A stretch of DNA of 64,000 bases, taken from Aeriscardovia sp. (GTDB lineage: Bacteria > Actinomycetota > Actinomycetes > Actinomycetales > Bifidobacteriaceae). Each line of letters starts with the position of its first letter. The stretch's first letter is position 1. Shown one piece after another: positions 17,758 to 27,221 of the stretch. The position numbers and the translations under genes are program-made. Location of the stretch: contig JAFRAT010000008.1 of the NCBI GenBank assembly GCA_017405305.1, positions 1 through 64,000 of the forward strand, in the 5' to 3' direction. A model generated the notes under the pieces. It was not told where the DNA came from. It saw only the letters and a program-made list of their open reading frames with translations, and did no database searches.

Positions 17758-18681
17758 ATGGCTGCGAGCGAAGCACGGAACCGGCGTTTGACGGTCGAGT
17801 ACCTGCGGCGTACGTTCGCCGCGACGACGAAGCGGCCCTTCGTCGGCAATGTCACTTTCACGTCGGTGCCCACGGCTTTGGCGGACGTGACGCCGGGATC
17901 CCTGTTCGCCCCGCTGGACCCGCGCGAACAGCAGGAGCCGGCGTTGCAGCGCGCCGTGCTCAAAGGCGCCTACGGGATCCTGCTGGAGGCGCGCAAAGGC
18001 CTCGACGAGCTCCAGGTGGACGTTCCCGTCGTGCAGATGCGCGACGTCGAGAGGAACCTGGGCCTCATCGGCTCCTACCTGGAGAACGACCCGTCGCTGA
18101 AAGCGGCCGTCTTCATCTGCTTCGGCCCGGAGGTTTCCCCGGTCGCCGTCAAACTGGCGTCGCTGCTGCACCTGCTGGGCAACCCCGTCGGGTTCGTGTG
18201 CGCCGACGCGGAGTCGTACTCCGTGACCCGCCCGCTGGAGCCGGACTACCCGCTGAAAGGCCCCGAGCTGCAGCAGATCGAGGCGGCGGCCGTGGAAGAC
18301 GGAGCCGCAGCGCTGGTCATCGCCGCCGACGAGAAAACCCTGGCTCCCTGGGCCCTGGCCGGCACGCAGGTCGACATCTGCTGCGGGCTGCGGGCGCTGA
18401 CGAGCGCCGAAAAACCGCGGTCCACGGCCGGCAAGCCGGCGCTGTCGGCGCAGACGCGCTCCCTGTTCGGCGCCGTCTTCGACTCCGAGACGCGCATCGT
18501 GGGCAACGGCTCCGCGTACGACGTGTCCGTGGGCAGCGACATCTTCAACCGGCTCATCGACGTGGTCCCCATGGGGGAGCCGGCGACACGCATCGCCATC
18601 TCCATGGCCGTCGCGGCCGGCATCACACCGGAGTCGATCAAGAAAGCCATCGCGGTGTCGAAGGAATTCTCAGAGGAATAG
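17758..18681 (+). CDS. Uncharacterised protein in the murE position
   Basis: A 307-residue protein I cannot assign. It sits between ftsI and murF, where murE lies in most bacteria, yet it has no P-loop of the GTxGKTT type and no Mur-ligase substrate motifs. It is therefore not a working ligase. Visible features are an Arg-rich first 25 residues, KGAYGILLEARKGLDELQVDVPVVQMRDVERNLG around 82-115, and a C-terminal VPMGEPATRIAISMAVAAGITPESIKKAI that vaguely resembles the start of a Mur-ligase domain interface. No membrane helix or signal peptide is evident. AAGGAG precedes ATG 17758. Location within a co-directional cell-wall operon suggests a peptidoglycan role, by inference only. Confidence 0.6.
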   Translation: MAASEARNRRLTVEYLRRTFAATTKRPFVGNVTFTSVPTALADVTPGSLFAPLDPREQQEPALQRAVLKGAYGILLEARKGLDELQVDVPVVQMRDVERNLGLIGSYLENDPSLKAAVFICFGPEVSPVAVKLASLLHLLGNPVGFVCADAESYSVTRPLEPDYPLKGPELQQIEAAAVEDGAAALVIAADEKTLAPWALAGTQVDICCGLRALTSAEKPRSTAGKPALSAQTRSLFGAVFDSETRIVGNGSAYDVSVGSDIFNRLIDVVPMGEPATRIAISMAVAAGITPESIKKAIAVSKEFSEE

Positions 18682-18704
18682 AGGAATAAAGGAGTGATGG
18701 ACAC

Positions 18705-20192
18705 ATGATTTCCATGGATCTCGAAGAAGCCGCGGCCGCAGCCGGCGGACAACTGCAGGCCGTCGGCCCGGCACAGGCCAAGGGGATACGCGTGTCAGCG
18801 GCAGGCACGGATTCGCGCATCCCCGTGCGCGACGGCCTGTTCGTCGCCATCAAAGGCGAGCGCGCCGACGGCCATGACTTCCTGGAAGCCGCCGCAGCGC
18901 ACGGCTTCGTCGCGGCCGTCGTCGACCATGCCGTCGCCGGAGCGCCGCTGCCGCTGATCGTCGTGCCCGACACCGTCGCCGCCCTGGGCCTGCTGGCCCG
19001 GCGCAACATCGAGAAACGTCGCGCGCTGGGGACCCCGTTCACGCTCGTGGGCATCACCGGCTCGGTGGGCAAGACCACGACGAAGGACCTGACGAAGACG
19101 CTGCTGGCGTCCCTGGCGCCGACCGTGGCCCCGGTCGGCTCCTTCAACAACGAGATCGGCCTGCCGCTGACGGCGCTGACGGTGGACGAGAGCACGCGGT
19201 ACTTCGTCGCCGAGATGGGCGCGAACCACCTGGGCGAGATCCGATCGCTGACGCGCATCGCGCCGCCGGACCTGGGCGTGGAGCTGAAGGTCGGCACCGC
19301 GCACGTCGGCGAATTCGGCGGCGTGGAGAACATCTACGAGGCCAAGTCCGAACTGGTGGAGGCCCTGCCGGCCGGCGGGAAGGCTTTGCTCAACGCAGGC
19401 GATCCGAACGTCGCGCGCATGGCTGACCGCACCCGGGCCGACGCCGTGTGGTTCGGCCTGGAGTCCGACGCATCCGGCAAGCGCCCGCTGACGGTGATGG
19501 CCCGCGGCATCAGGGCCGACGAATTCGACCATCCGAGCTTCGAGCTGGTCGTGGAGGGCCGTTCCGCCGGCCGCGTGCAGCTGGGCCTAGTCGGCTGCCA
19601 CAATGTCATCAACGCCGTCGCGGCCGCGGCCGTCGCCTGGAGCGCGGGCATGCCGGCCGACGCCATTGCGGCGGGCCTGAACGCGAGCATCGCCCTCAGC
19701 CCGCACCGCATGGCCCTGCGCTCTCTGTCCGCCGGCAGGACCCCGTTCACGCTGCTGGACGACACGTTCAACGCCAACCCGGACTCCATGAAGGCCGCTC
19801 TCGACGCTCTGGCGGCCATGTCCGCCGCGCGCGGCGGCTCGCTGCGCACCGTCGCCGTCCTGGGCCCGATGCTCGAACTGGGCGACGACGGGGAGAAGCT
19901 CCACCGCAGCGTGGGCGCGTACGCGGCGGAATCCGGCGTCGACGCCCTCGTGGCCGTCGGCATCGCCGGGGACAAGACCGGCCGGAAGCTGGCCGACGCC
20001 TGCGCGGAAGGCGCCAGAGACTCCCGGAGCGGTGATTCTGTGCTAATTCGGCGCGCCGACGACGCCGGACAGGCGAAAAAGATGATTCTTGAGGAAGTGG
20101 CGGCCCACAGCCGCTGCGTCGTCCTGCTCAAGGGTTCCCACGCCTCCGGGCTGAGCTCCCTGGCGGACGACCTGGCCGGGCGCTGCCGGTGA
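18705..20192 (+). CDS. murF: UDP-N-acetylmuramoyl-tripeptide--D-alanyl-D-alanine ligase
   Basis: Adds D-Ala-D-Ala to the UDP-MurNAc-tripeptide, the last cytosolic step of the precursor. The 495-residue protein has the N-terminal substrate domain (TDSRIPVRDGLFVAIKGERADGHDF), the ATP loop GITGSVGKTTTKD at 116-128 with Lys123, FNNEIGLPLT, YFVAEMGANHLGEI, the HNVINAVAAAAVAW interface, DDTFNANPDSMKAAL, and the C-terminal domain ending ASGLSSLADDL. AAGGAG lies upstream of ATG 18705. It is co-directional with its neighbours in the dcw cluster. Confidence 0.95.
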   Translation: MISMDLEEAAAAAGGQLQAVGPAQAKGIRVSAAGTDSRIPVRDGLFVAIKGERADGHDFLEAAAAHGFVAAVVDHAVAGAPLPLIVVPDTVAALGLLARRNIEKRRALGTPFTLVGITGSVGKTTTKDLTKTLLASLAPTVAPVGSFNNEIGLPLTALTVDESTRYFVAEMGANHLGEIRSLTRIAPPDLGVELKVGTAHVGEFGGVENIYEAKSELVEALPAGGKALLNAGDPNVARMADRTRADAVWFGLESDASGKRPLTVMARGIRADEFDHPSFELVVEGRSAGRVQLGLVGCHNVINAVAAAAVAWSAGMPADAIAAGLNASIALSPHRMALRSLSAGRTPFTLLDDTFNANPDSMKAALDALAAMSAARGGSLRTVAVLGPMLELGDDGEKLHRSVGAYAAESGVDALVAVGIAGDKTGRKLADACAEGARDSRSGDSVLIRRADDAGQAKKMILEEVAAHSRCVVLLKGSHASGLSSLADDLAGRCR

Positions 20193-20242
20193 CACGCGCG
20201 TCCCTCGGCGGAACAGTTGGCAACACAAGGAGGACATAGCCG

Positions 20243-21346
20243 GTGAAAGGCTACATCATCGCATTCGTCGTGGCCCTCGTCGCCGCGTTCGTCCTGACGC
20301 CGGCAACGATTCATGTCGTCCAGAAACTGCATTACGGCCAGTACATCCGCCAGGACGGCCCGAAATCGCATCTGGTCAAGCGCGGCACGCCGACGCTCGG
20401 AGGCGCGGCCATCATCCTGTCCGTCCTGCTAGGGTGGGGAGCCGCGGCCCTGTACCGCTACTGCTCGCGGGGGACCGTCCCGTCCTGCGCGTCCCTGCTG
20501 ACGCTGTTCTGCATGGCGGGTTTCGGCCTCATCGGCTTCATCGACGACTTCCTCAAGGTGCGCAAGAAACGCAACCTCGGCCTGACCATCCACGCCAAGC
20601 TCGTCGGCCAGTTCATCATCTCCACCGCGTACGCGGTCCTGTCCCTGATCCTGCCGACGCATTCGCGCTTCCACGTGGCCCGTCTGGCCATCTCCTGGGT
20701 GGAAACGCCCGTCATCAACCTCGACTTCGCCGGCAAGGCCGCCGGCATCGTCCTGTTCGTCGTCTGGGTGAACTCCCTGATGACGGCGTGGACCAACGCC
20801 ATCAACCTCACCGACGGCCTCGACGGGCTGGCGGCAGGCAGCTCCACCTTCGCGTTCGCCGGCTTCGCCGTCATCGCCTTCTGGGAAAGCTACCATCTGG
20901 CCGCCAGCCACGCCGAAGGATTCCAATACACGTCCTCCGACCCGCAGGACATGGCGCTCATCGCCCTAGCGACGGTGGCCGCCTGCCTGGGCTTCCTCTG
21001 GTACAACGCCAACCCCGCCGAAATCTTCATGGGGGACACCGGCTCCCTGGCCCTGGGCGGCCTGTTCGCCGCGCTGTCGGTCAACCTGCACGTCGAACTG
21101 CTCGCCATCGTGCTGGGCGGCCTGTTCGTCATGGAAACCATGTCGGACGTCATCCAGATCTCCGCTTTCCGCCTGTTCCACAAACGCGTGTTCAGAATGG
21201 CGCCGCTGCACCACCACTTCGAACTGCTGGGATGGAAGGAAACCCGCGTCGTCGTCCGCTTCTGGATGATGGAACTCGGATTCACCGTGGTCGCGGTCAT
21301 CCTCTTCTACATGGACTGGCTCGTCAAATCAGGGCAGCTGCGCTGA
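20243..21346 (+). CDS. mraY: Phospho-N-acetylmuramoyl-pentapeptide-transferase
   Basis: An integral membrane enzyme that transfers phospho-MurNAc-pentapeptide to undecaprenyl phosphate, making lipid I. The 367-residue protein has about ten membrane helices. The expected motifs are GPKSHLVKRGTPTLGG, the Asp-rich GLIGFIDDFLKVRKKRNLGL, NAINLTDGLDGLAAG, FMGDTGSLALGG, and APLHHHFELLGWKE near the end. The start is GTG 20243, preceded by AAGGAGG nine bases upstream. It needs the polyprenyl carrier whose isoprene units come from the mevalonate genes in this window. Confidence 0.96.
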   Translation: MKGYIIAFVVALVAAFVLTPATIHVVQKLHYGQYIRQDGPKSHLVKRGTPTLGGAAIILSVLLGWGAAALYRYCSRGTVPSCASLLTLFCMAGFGLIGFIDDFLKVRKKRNLGLTIHAKLVGQFIISTAYAVLSLILPTHSRFHVARLAISWVETPVINLDFAGKAAGIVLFVVWVNSLMTAWTNAINLTDGLDGLAAGSSTFAFAGFAVIAFWESYHLAASHAEGFQYTSSDPQDMALIALATVAACLGFLWYNANPAEIFMGDTGSLALGGLFAALSVNLHVELLAIVLGGLFVMETMSDVIQISAFRLFHKRVFRMAPLHHHFELLGWKETRVVVRFWMMELGFTVVAVILFYMDWLVKSGQLR

Positions 21347-21425
21347 CGCCGCCCGCGCCAAAGCCTCGAACCACGGTCCGCCCCCACGGCAGACGCGCAA
21401 CCGCGCGAAAAGCGGAAAGGACACT

Positions 21426-22871
21426 ATGAACAGCACTCGCATCGGGCAATACGATTTCACCGGCATGACGGTCCTCGTCGCCGGCATGGGCGTCACCGGC
21501 ACACACGTCAACGCCATCCTGCGCGCCCACGGCGTCAGAACCATCACCGTCGACGAGAAAAAAACGGACGCCGACCTGCGCTCCTTCGCAAACATCGACT
21601 GGAACACCATCAGCCTCATCGTCATCTCCCCGGTCTTCACCCCGAAAACCGACTGGGTGCTCACCGCCCAACGCCTAGGAATCCCCGTATGGAGCGAAAT
21701 CGAATTCGCCTGGCGCACGCAGACCAACCACGAAAACAACAACAAACGCATCCCATGGATCGGCATCACCGGCACCAACGGCAAAACCACAACCACGGAA
21801 ATGATCTCCGCCATCATGACAGCCGACAACAAAAAAGCCCCGGCCGTAGGCAACATAGGCGTGTCCGTGTCCCAAGCCGCGCAAAACCCGACCAACGACA
21901 TCCTATGCGTAGAACTCAGCTCCTTCGCCCTGCACTTCACCCAATCGCTCCACCTCGACACCGCCGTATGGACAAACATCGACCAAGACCACCTCGACTG
22001 GCACGGCGGCTTCGAGAACTACCGCAACGACAAAGCCAAAATCTTCACCAACGCGCGCCACGCCATCATCTACAACCACGACGACACGCAGGTCGCCCGC
22101 GCCGCCCGCACCGCCCCAACCGAACAAGGCTGCCAACGCATCGGCTTCACCATCAACAAACCAGAAACCGGTTGCATCGGCATAGAAAACGGCTGGATCG
22201 TCGACCGCGCGCTGAACAACACACCGCAAGGCCGCCGCATCATGGCGCTCGCCGACGCGAACGACGCGCTCAAAAACGCCAACGGCGCCATATACCCCCA
22301 CCTGGCATCCGACGCGCTCGCAGCGACGGCGGCCTGCCTGGCATCCGGCACGCCGCCCGAAGCGATCCGCTCCGCGCTCGCGGCGTTCCATCCGGACGCC
22401 CACCGCATCGAGCCGGTGGCGTCGTACGCGCCGGCTGGCGAACAGGCCGTCCGTTTCATCGACGATTCCAAGGCGACCAACGGCCATGCCGCGATGGCGT
22501 CCCTGGCCGGTTTCCCCGATGGTTCCGTAGTGTGGATCGCCGGTGGCCTGGCCAAGGGTTCCCGCTTCGAGGACCTTGTGCGCGCCCGCCGTTCCAAGCT
22601 GGCGGCCGCCGTCGTCATCGGCGTGGACCGCGCCCCGTTCCTCGAAGCGCTGGAAAGCGAGGCTCCAGATGTCCCGCATGTCGAAATCGAGGGGGCCGGC
22701 GGCGAAGCCGTGATGGCGAAGGCCGTCGCCGCGGCGATGTCCTTCGCCCGTCCAGGCGGCGTGGTGCTGCTGGCTCCGGCAGCGGCCTCCATGGACCAGT
22801 TCGCCAATATGGCCGACCGCGGCGACAAGTTCGCGGCCGCCGCGCGGGCTTGGATCGAGCAGCATGCCTGA
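21426..22871 (+). CDS. murD: UDP-N-acetylmuramoyl-L-alanine--D-glutamate ligase
   Basis: Adds D-glutamate to UDP-MurNAc-L-Ala. The 481-residue protein has a Rossmann-type start (TVLVAGMGVTGTHVNAIL), ATP loop GITGTNGKTTTTEMIS near residue 116, the VELSSFALH block, NIDQDHLDWHGGFENYRNDKAKIF, and a C-terminal FIDDSKATNGHAAMASL. The codons change along the gene. Up to about 22,300 Lys, Glu and Gln are mostly AAA, GAA and CAA, whereas after about 22,400 AAG, GAG and CAG take over. This suggests a mosaic origin or local gene conversion. GGAAAGG precedes ATG 21426. The stop overlaps the ftsW start by eight bases. Confidence 0.95.
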   Translation: MNSTRIGQYDFTGMTVLVAGMGVTGTHVNAILRAHGVRTITVDEKKTDADLRSFANIDWNTISLIVISPVFTPKTDWVLTAQRLGIPVWSEIEFAWRTQTNHENNNKRIPWIGITGTNGKTTTTEMISAIMTADNKKAPAVGNIGVSVSQAAQNPTNDILCVELSSFALHFTQSLHLDTAVWTNIDQDHLDWHGGFENYRNDKAKIFTNARHAIIYNHDDTQVARAARTAPTEQGCQRIGFTINKPETGCIGIENGWIVDRALNNTPQGRRIMALADANDALKNANGAIYPHLASDALAATAACLASGTPPEAIRSALAAFHPDAHRIEPVASYAPAGEQAVRFIDDSKATNGHAAMASLAGFPDGSVVWIAGGLAKGSRFEDLVRARRSKLAAAVVIGVDRAPFLEALESEAPDVPHVEIEGAGGEAVMAKAVAAAMSFARPGGVVLLAPAAASMDQFANMADRGDKFAAAARAWIEQHA

Positions 22872-24237
22872 GTCCAGGTCCCGGCGCGCGCCGCGGCGCA
22901 GCCAAAGCCAGTCGGTGCCGGAACGCCGGCGGCAGCAAAGAGGAGGAGCGGCGTCCGGCTCGTCGTCGAACGCGCCGGCCTCATCCTCGTCGGCCGTCTC
23001 GCGCCGCGGAAGGTGGCGGCGGTTCCTGACGGACCCCCTGATCTGCTATTACCTGTTCATCGCCGTTGTTCTGCTGCTGACGTTCCTCGGCGTCATCATG
23101 GTCTTCTCCTCGTCCACGGTGGATCTGCTGTCCGACGGCGAATCGCCCTACAGCCAGCTCATCCGCCAGGGCGCCTACGCGATCGTGGGCATCGCGGCCG
23201 CCGTCGCGCTGTCCTTCGTCAACGCCAAGCGCTTCCCGAAGTGGGCGTTTTGGATCCTTGTCGCCGCCGGGCTGCTGCAGGCCCTGACATTGACGCATCT
23301 GGGCCGTGACGCGGGCGGCAACGGCGGTTGGCTGGCCCTGGGCCCCATCGAGTTCGAACCCGCGGAGATCCTCAAGTTCTCCCTGTGCCTGTGGATGCCG
23401 TTCGCCATCGCGGTGGGCAAGAAACGCTCCGTGGAGCACGAGGGCAAGGTCAGCGGCAGCAAATCCTTCGCCGTGGCCCTGGCCGCCTGCTTCCTGTCGT
23501 TTATCATGGTCATGATGGGCGGCGATCTGGGCACCGGCGTCATCCTGCTGATGATCTGCGCGGCGGCCGTATTCGTCGGCGGTCTCGACATCAAGCAGTT
23601 TTGGGGCGGCATCGTCGCCGTCACGGCGATGGTCATCCTCCTGTTCGTGGCCCACAGCTCCAACCGCATGCGCCGCATCATGGCAGCGTACACCGGCTGC
23701 GACGCCAAAGGAGCGGCCGAAGGCGTGTGCTATCAGGTCATCCATGGCCAGTACGCGCTGGCTTCAGGCGGCTTCTTCGGCGTTGGCCTGGGCGCCAGCC
23801 GCGAGAAATGGGATTATTTGCCGGAAGCCCGCAACGATTTCATTTTCGCCATCATCGGCGAGGAGCTGGGATTCGTGGGCGCGGTCGTCGTCATCCTCTG
23901 CTTCGTGCTGCTGGGCTGGTGCCTGATCAACGTGGCGCTGCGCATGCCGGACCATCCCTACGAGCGGCTCGTCCTCGTGTGCGTGGCCGCGTGGACCTGC
24001 GGCCAGGCGATCGTCAATATCCTCGTCGTCCTCCAGCTGCTGCCGGTGATCGGCCTGCCGTTGCCGTACATCTCGGCCGGCGGAACGGCGTTGATCAGCA
24101 ATCTGGCGGCCTCCGGCGTGTGCGTCAGCATGATGCGCCAGCAGGACGACATCAAGCGCGTCCTGGGCGCAGCGGCCTGGGCGAACGCGAAGAAGAGGAA
24201 AGCGAAGAAACAGCAGCGCCGTCGCCGGACGGCGTGA
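22864..24237 (+). CDS. ftsW: Lipid II polymerase FtsW (SEDS family)
   Basis: A SEDS-family peptidoglycan glycosyltransferase acting at the septum with FtsI. The 457-residue protein has an unusual basic, Ser/Arg-rich cytoplasmic first 55 residues, then about ten membrane helices beginning with LICYYLFIAVVLLLTFLGVIM. Family motifs include GGWLALGPIEFEPAEILKF, MGGDLGTGVILL, YALASGGFFGVGLGASREKWDYLPEARNDFIFAIIGEELGF, and LPLPYISAGGTALISNL. A basic KKRKAKKQQRRRR tail ends the protein. ATG 22864 lies inside the murD end, so translation is likely coupled. Confidence 0.95.
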   Translation: MPESRSRRAPRRSQSQSVPERRRQQRGGAASGSSSNAPASSSSAVSRRGRWRRFLTDPLICYYLFIAVVLLLTFLGVIMVFSSSTVDLLSDGESPYSQLIRQGAYAIVGIAAAVALSFVNAKRFPKWAFWILVAAGLLQALTLTHLGRDAGGNGGWLALGPIEFEPAEILKFSLCLWMPFAIAVGKKRSVEHEGKVSGSKSFAVALAACFLSFIMVMMGGDLGTGVILLMICAAAVFVGGLDIKQFWGGIVAVTAMVILLFVAHSSNRMRRIMAAYTGCDAKGAAEGVCYQVIHGQYALASGGFFGVGLGASREKWDYLPEARNDFIFAIIGEELGFVGAVVVILCFVLLGWCLINVALRMPDHPYERLVLVCVAAWTCGQAIVNILVVLQLLPVIGLPLPYISAGGTALISNLAASGVCVSMMRQQDDIKRVLGAAAWANAKKRKAKKQQRRRRTA

Positions 24238-24276
24238 TGCCAGCGCATGGCGGGCAAGCTCGAGAAGAAGGGAAAC

Positions 24277-25491
24277 ATGGGTACAGGAGCAGCTCCGGTG
24301 GAACGGGGAAGCAAACCGCTGTCGGTGGTTCTGGCAGGAGGCGGAACGGCCGGGCATGTCAACCCCCTGCTGGCCATCGCTTCAGCCGTCGCCACCAAGG
24401 AACCGCGGGCCAGCATGACCGTCGTGGGCACGAAATCGGGCCTTGAAGCGCGTCTGGTGCCGCGGGCCGGATACCCGCTGGAGACCATCCCCAAGGTGCC
24501 GTTCCCGCGCAAGCCGGACCTCGATGCGCTGGCGTTCCCAGGCCGGTGGATTTCCGAGGTCAGACGCGTCGAACGCATCCTGAAGGACGCCCGCGCCGAC
24601 GTCGTCGTGGGCGTGGGCGGGTACGCGGCCGCTCCGGCATACAGGGCCGCGCGGCGGATGGGCCTGCCGATCGTCATCCACGAGCAGAACGCCCGCGCCG
24701 GCATGGCGAACAAGCTGGGCGCGAAATGGGCGGCCTTCGTAGGCACCGCTTACGGGAACACCGATCTGAAGGTCGGCGCCAAGGGCGCGATGCGCCGCGT
24801 TGGCCTGCCGCTGCGCCCCGCCATCGCCTCCACGGCGGCGGCCATGGAGAAGGATCCCGCCGCGGCCCGGCGATCGGCCGCCTGCCGGCTCGGCCTGGAC
24901 CCCGACCGCCCGATCCTGCTGGTCACCGGCGGGTCGCTGGGCGCGCTGAGCGTGAACGGCGCCGTCGCCGGCGCCTGCAAGGACCTGCTGGCCTGCGCGC
25001 AGATCGTGCATCTGTGCGGCGCCGGCAAGGCCGGCCCCGTGCGCCGGACCGTCGCGGCCGCCGTTGGAGAGGACCGGCTGGCGGGCATCGGCCCCGAATG
25101 GGCTGGCAAGGGCGATTACCATCTGACGGAGTACTTCGAGCACATCGAGCTCGCCCTCGCTTGCGCCGACCTGGTCATCTGCCGCTCCGGCGCCGGCACG
25201 GTCAGCGAAATCGCGGCTCTGGGCGTGCCGGCCGTGTATGTGCCGCTTGCCATCGGAAACGGCGAACAGCGCTACAACGCCGAACCGGTCGTGAAGGCCG
25301 GCGGCGGAGTGCTCGTCGATGACGCTGATTTCACGGTGGATTGGGCGGCGCGCGCCGTGCCGCGGCTGCTGTCCGACCCGACGAAGCTAGGTGACATGCG
25401 CGCAGCGGCATGGCGGTACGGCGTCCGCGACGCGGCGGCGCGCATGGCGGACGCGGTGATCGAGATCGGCAGGAAGGGACAGCGGCGATGA
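24277..25491 (+). CDS. murG: UDP-GlcNAc:lipid I N-acetylglucosaminyltransferase
   Basis: A membrane-peripheral GT-B glycosyltransferase that makes lipid II from lipid I. The 404-residue protein shows the signature [17 protein letters not shown] near residue 20, [48 protein letters not shown], and the C-terminal UDP-sugar site [24 protein letters not shown] chose ATG 24277 because AAGAAGGGAAAC directly precedes it; ATG 24247 in the same frame has no ribosome binding site. The stop overlaps the murC start as ATGA. Confidence 0.95.
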   Translation: MGTGAAPVERGSKPLSVVLAGGGTAGHVNPLLAIASAVATKEPRASMTVVGTKSGLEARLVPRAGYPLETIPKVPFPRKPDLDALAFPGRWISEVRRVERILKDARADVVVGVGGYAAAPAYRAARRMGLPIVIHEQNARAGMANKLGAKWAAFVGTAYGNTDLKVGAKGAMRRVGLPLRPAIASTAAAMEKDPAAARRSAACRLGLDPDRPILLVTGGSLGALSVNGAVAGACKDLLACAQIVHLCGAGKAGPVRRTVAAAVGEDRLAGIGPEWAGKGDYHLTEYFEHIELALACADLVICRSGAGTVSEIAALGVPAVYVPLAIGNGEQRYNAEPVVKAGGGVLVDDADFTVDWAARAVPRLLSDPTKLGDMRAAAWRYGVRDAAARMADAVIEIGRKGQRR

Positions 25492-27221
25492 GCATGCGCA
25501 ACGACATCAACGACACGAACAACGGCAGGACGACGGAAAATCCGCCGGCGCGTCCGCTGCCGGCGGACGACTCCCTGGCCGACATCGACGGCCTCGCGCG
25601 GCTGGGGACCGTTTTCTTCAGCGGCATCGGCGGCTCCGGCATGAGCGTGCTGGCCCGCATGCTGCGCCAGTCCGGCGCGCCGGTCGCCGGCTCGGACCGC
25701 GTCGAATCCTCGTACACGCGCCAGCTGGAGGAGCTGGGCATCCCGGTCGCCATCGGCCAAAAGGCGGAGAACGTGGACGACGCCGACACCGTCGTCTGGT
25801 CCAGCGCCATCCCGGCGGACGCGCCCGAAATGCTGGAGGCCCGCCGCCTGGGCAAACGCCTGGCGCACCGCTCCGACATCCTGGCGCTGCTGCTGCGCGT
25901 GCACCGGTCCATCGCGGTGGCCGGCACGCACGGCAAGACGACCACCGCGTCCCTGATCGCCACGATCCTGCAGACGGTCGGCGAGAAGCCGAGCTTCGCC
26001 ATCGGCGGATCGCTGAAAACGCCGGATGGCATCGTTCCGGGCGGCCGTGTCGGAACGGGGCGGTGGATCGTCGCAGAGGCCGACGAGTCCGACGGCAGCT
26101 TCGGCAAGTACCGTCCGACGATCGCCGTCATCACCAACGCCGAAGGCGACCACCTCGACCACTACGGCACCATCGCCCGCTACCGCGCCGCGTTCGAATC
26201 CTTCGCCGGACAGGCGCAGCAGGCCATTGTCCTATGCGGCGACGACGAGGGCGCGCGCGAGGTCTACAACCATCTGCCGCAGGATGCCGTCGACAGGACC
26301 GTCGTGTACGCGACGACGCCGTTCGACGAGCTGTTCCCGCTGATGCCGGCGCTGGACGCCGGCCGTTTCGCGTTTGTCGGCTCGCCCGCCGAGATTCCCG
26401 TTAGCGACGACTCCCGCTTGCGGGAACTGGAGGACGCGACCGCCGCGGCGATGAGTTCCGGCAGCAGCGTCATTGTCGACGAAGGCGTCCAGGAGACCTT
26501 CGCCCTGGCCATGCCCGCGGCCCTGCTGAACGGCGGCGCCTCGACGCTGGATGTCAGTCTGAAGGTGCCGGGCGTCCACAACGCCCGCAACGCCGCCGCC
26601 GCCATCCTCGCGTCCGTTCTGGCAGGCGTCAACCCGGTCCAGGCCGCCGCTGCCGCCGCGACGTTCCTCGGCGCGGCCCGGCGCTTCGATTTCCAGGGCG
26701 CCGTCGGCGGTGTCCGCCTGTACACGGACTACGGCCACCATCCGACGGAAATCGCCACGTTCCTATCCGCCGTGCGACGCCGCTTCCCGCAGGCCACGGT
26801 TCGCGTCCTGTTCCAGCCGCACACGTACTCGCGCACCCGGACCTTCGCCGCGGAGCTGGTCGACGCGCTCGGCCAGGCCGACGCCGTGTATCTCAGCTGT
26901 CTATTCGCCGCCCGCGAGGACGCCAGCGACTATCCTGGCGTCTCCTCGCGGACGTTGATCGACGAAGCGGAGCGTCGCGGCATCGGCGACCGGTTCATCC
27001 TCATCGACGACAAGTCCGCCGCGGCTCTCGCCATGGCCCATGACGCCCGTCCGGGCGACGTTCTGGCCACGGTCGGCGGCGGCGACATCAACCTTGTCAA
27101 CCCCGTCATTCTCCAGGAGCTGCGGTGCCTGGAGAACCAGCGCGCCGGCCAGCGGGACGCGCGTCCGGACGGATCCGGCGCACCGGAGCGGTCCCTGTCC
27201 AGCGCGGAGGACCGCCGCTGA
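25488..27221 (+). CDS. murC: UDP-N-acetylmuramate--L-alanine ligase
   Basis: Adds L-alanine to UDP-MurNAc, the first amino acid of the stem peptide. At 577 residues it is longer than the usual 460-490. The extra length lies in a 35-residue N-terminal leader and an internal insertion (about residues 270-340), plus a C-terminal tail. Motifs are [35 protein letters not shown] as ATP loop near residue 144, [30 protein letters not shown], and [15 protein letters not shown]. It overlaps murG by four bases (ATGA) and ftsQ by one (TGATG), consistent with coupled translation. Confidence 0.94.
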   Translation: MSMRNDINDTNNGRTTENPPARPLPADDSLADIDGLARLGTVFFSGIGGSGMSVLARMLRQSGAPVAGSDRVESSYTRQLEELGIPVAIGQKAENVDDADTVVWSSAIPADAPEMLEARRLGKRLAHRSDILALLLRVHRSIAVAGTHGKTTTASLIATILQTVGEKPSFAIGGSLKTPDGIVPGGRVGTGRWIVAEADESDGSFGKYRPTIAVITNAEGDHLDHYGTIARYRAAFESFAGQAQQAIVLCGDDEGAREVYNHLPQDAVDRTVVYATTPFDELFPLMPALDAGRFAFVGSPAEIPVSDDSRLRELEDATAAAMSSGSSVIVDEGVQETFALAMPAALLNGGASTLDVSLKVPGVHNARNAAAAILASVLAGVNPVQAAAAAATFLGAARRFDFQGAVGGVRLYTDYGHHPTEIATFLSAVRRRFPQATVRVLFQPHTYSRTRTFAAELVDALGQADAVYLSCLFAAREDASDYPGVSSRTLIDEAERRGIGDRFILIDDKSAAALAMAHDARPGDVLATVGGGDINLVNPVILQELRCLENQRAGQRDARPDGSGAPERSLSSAEDRR

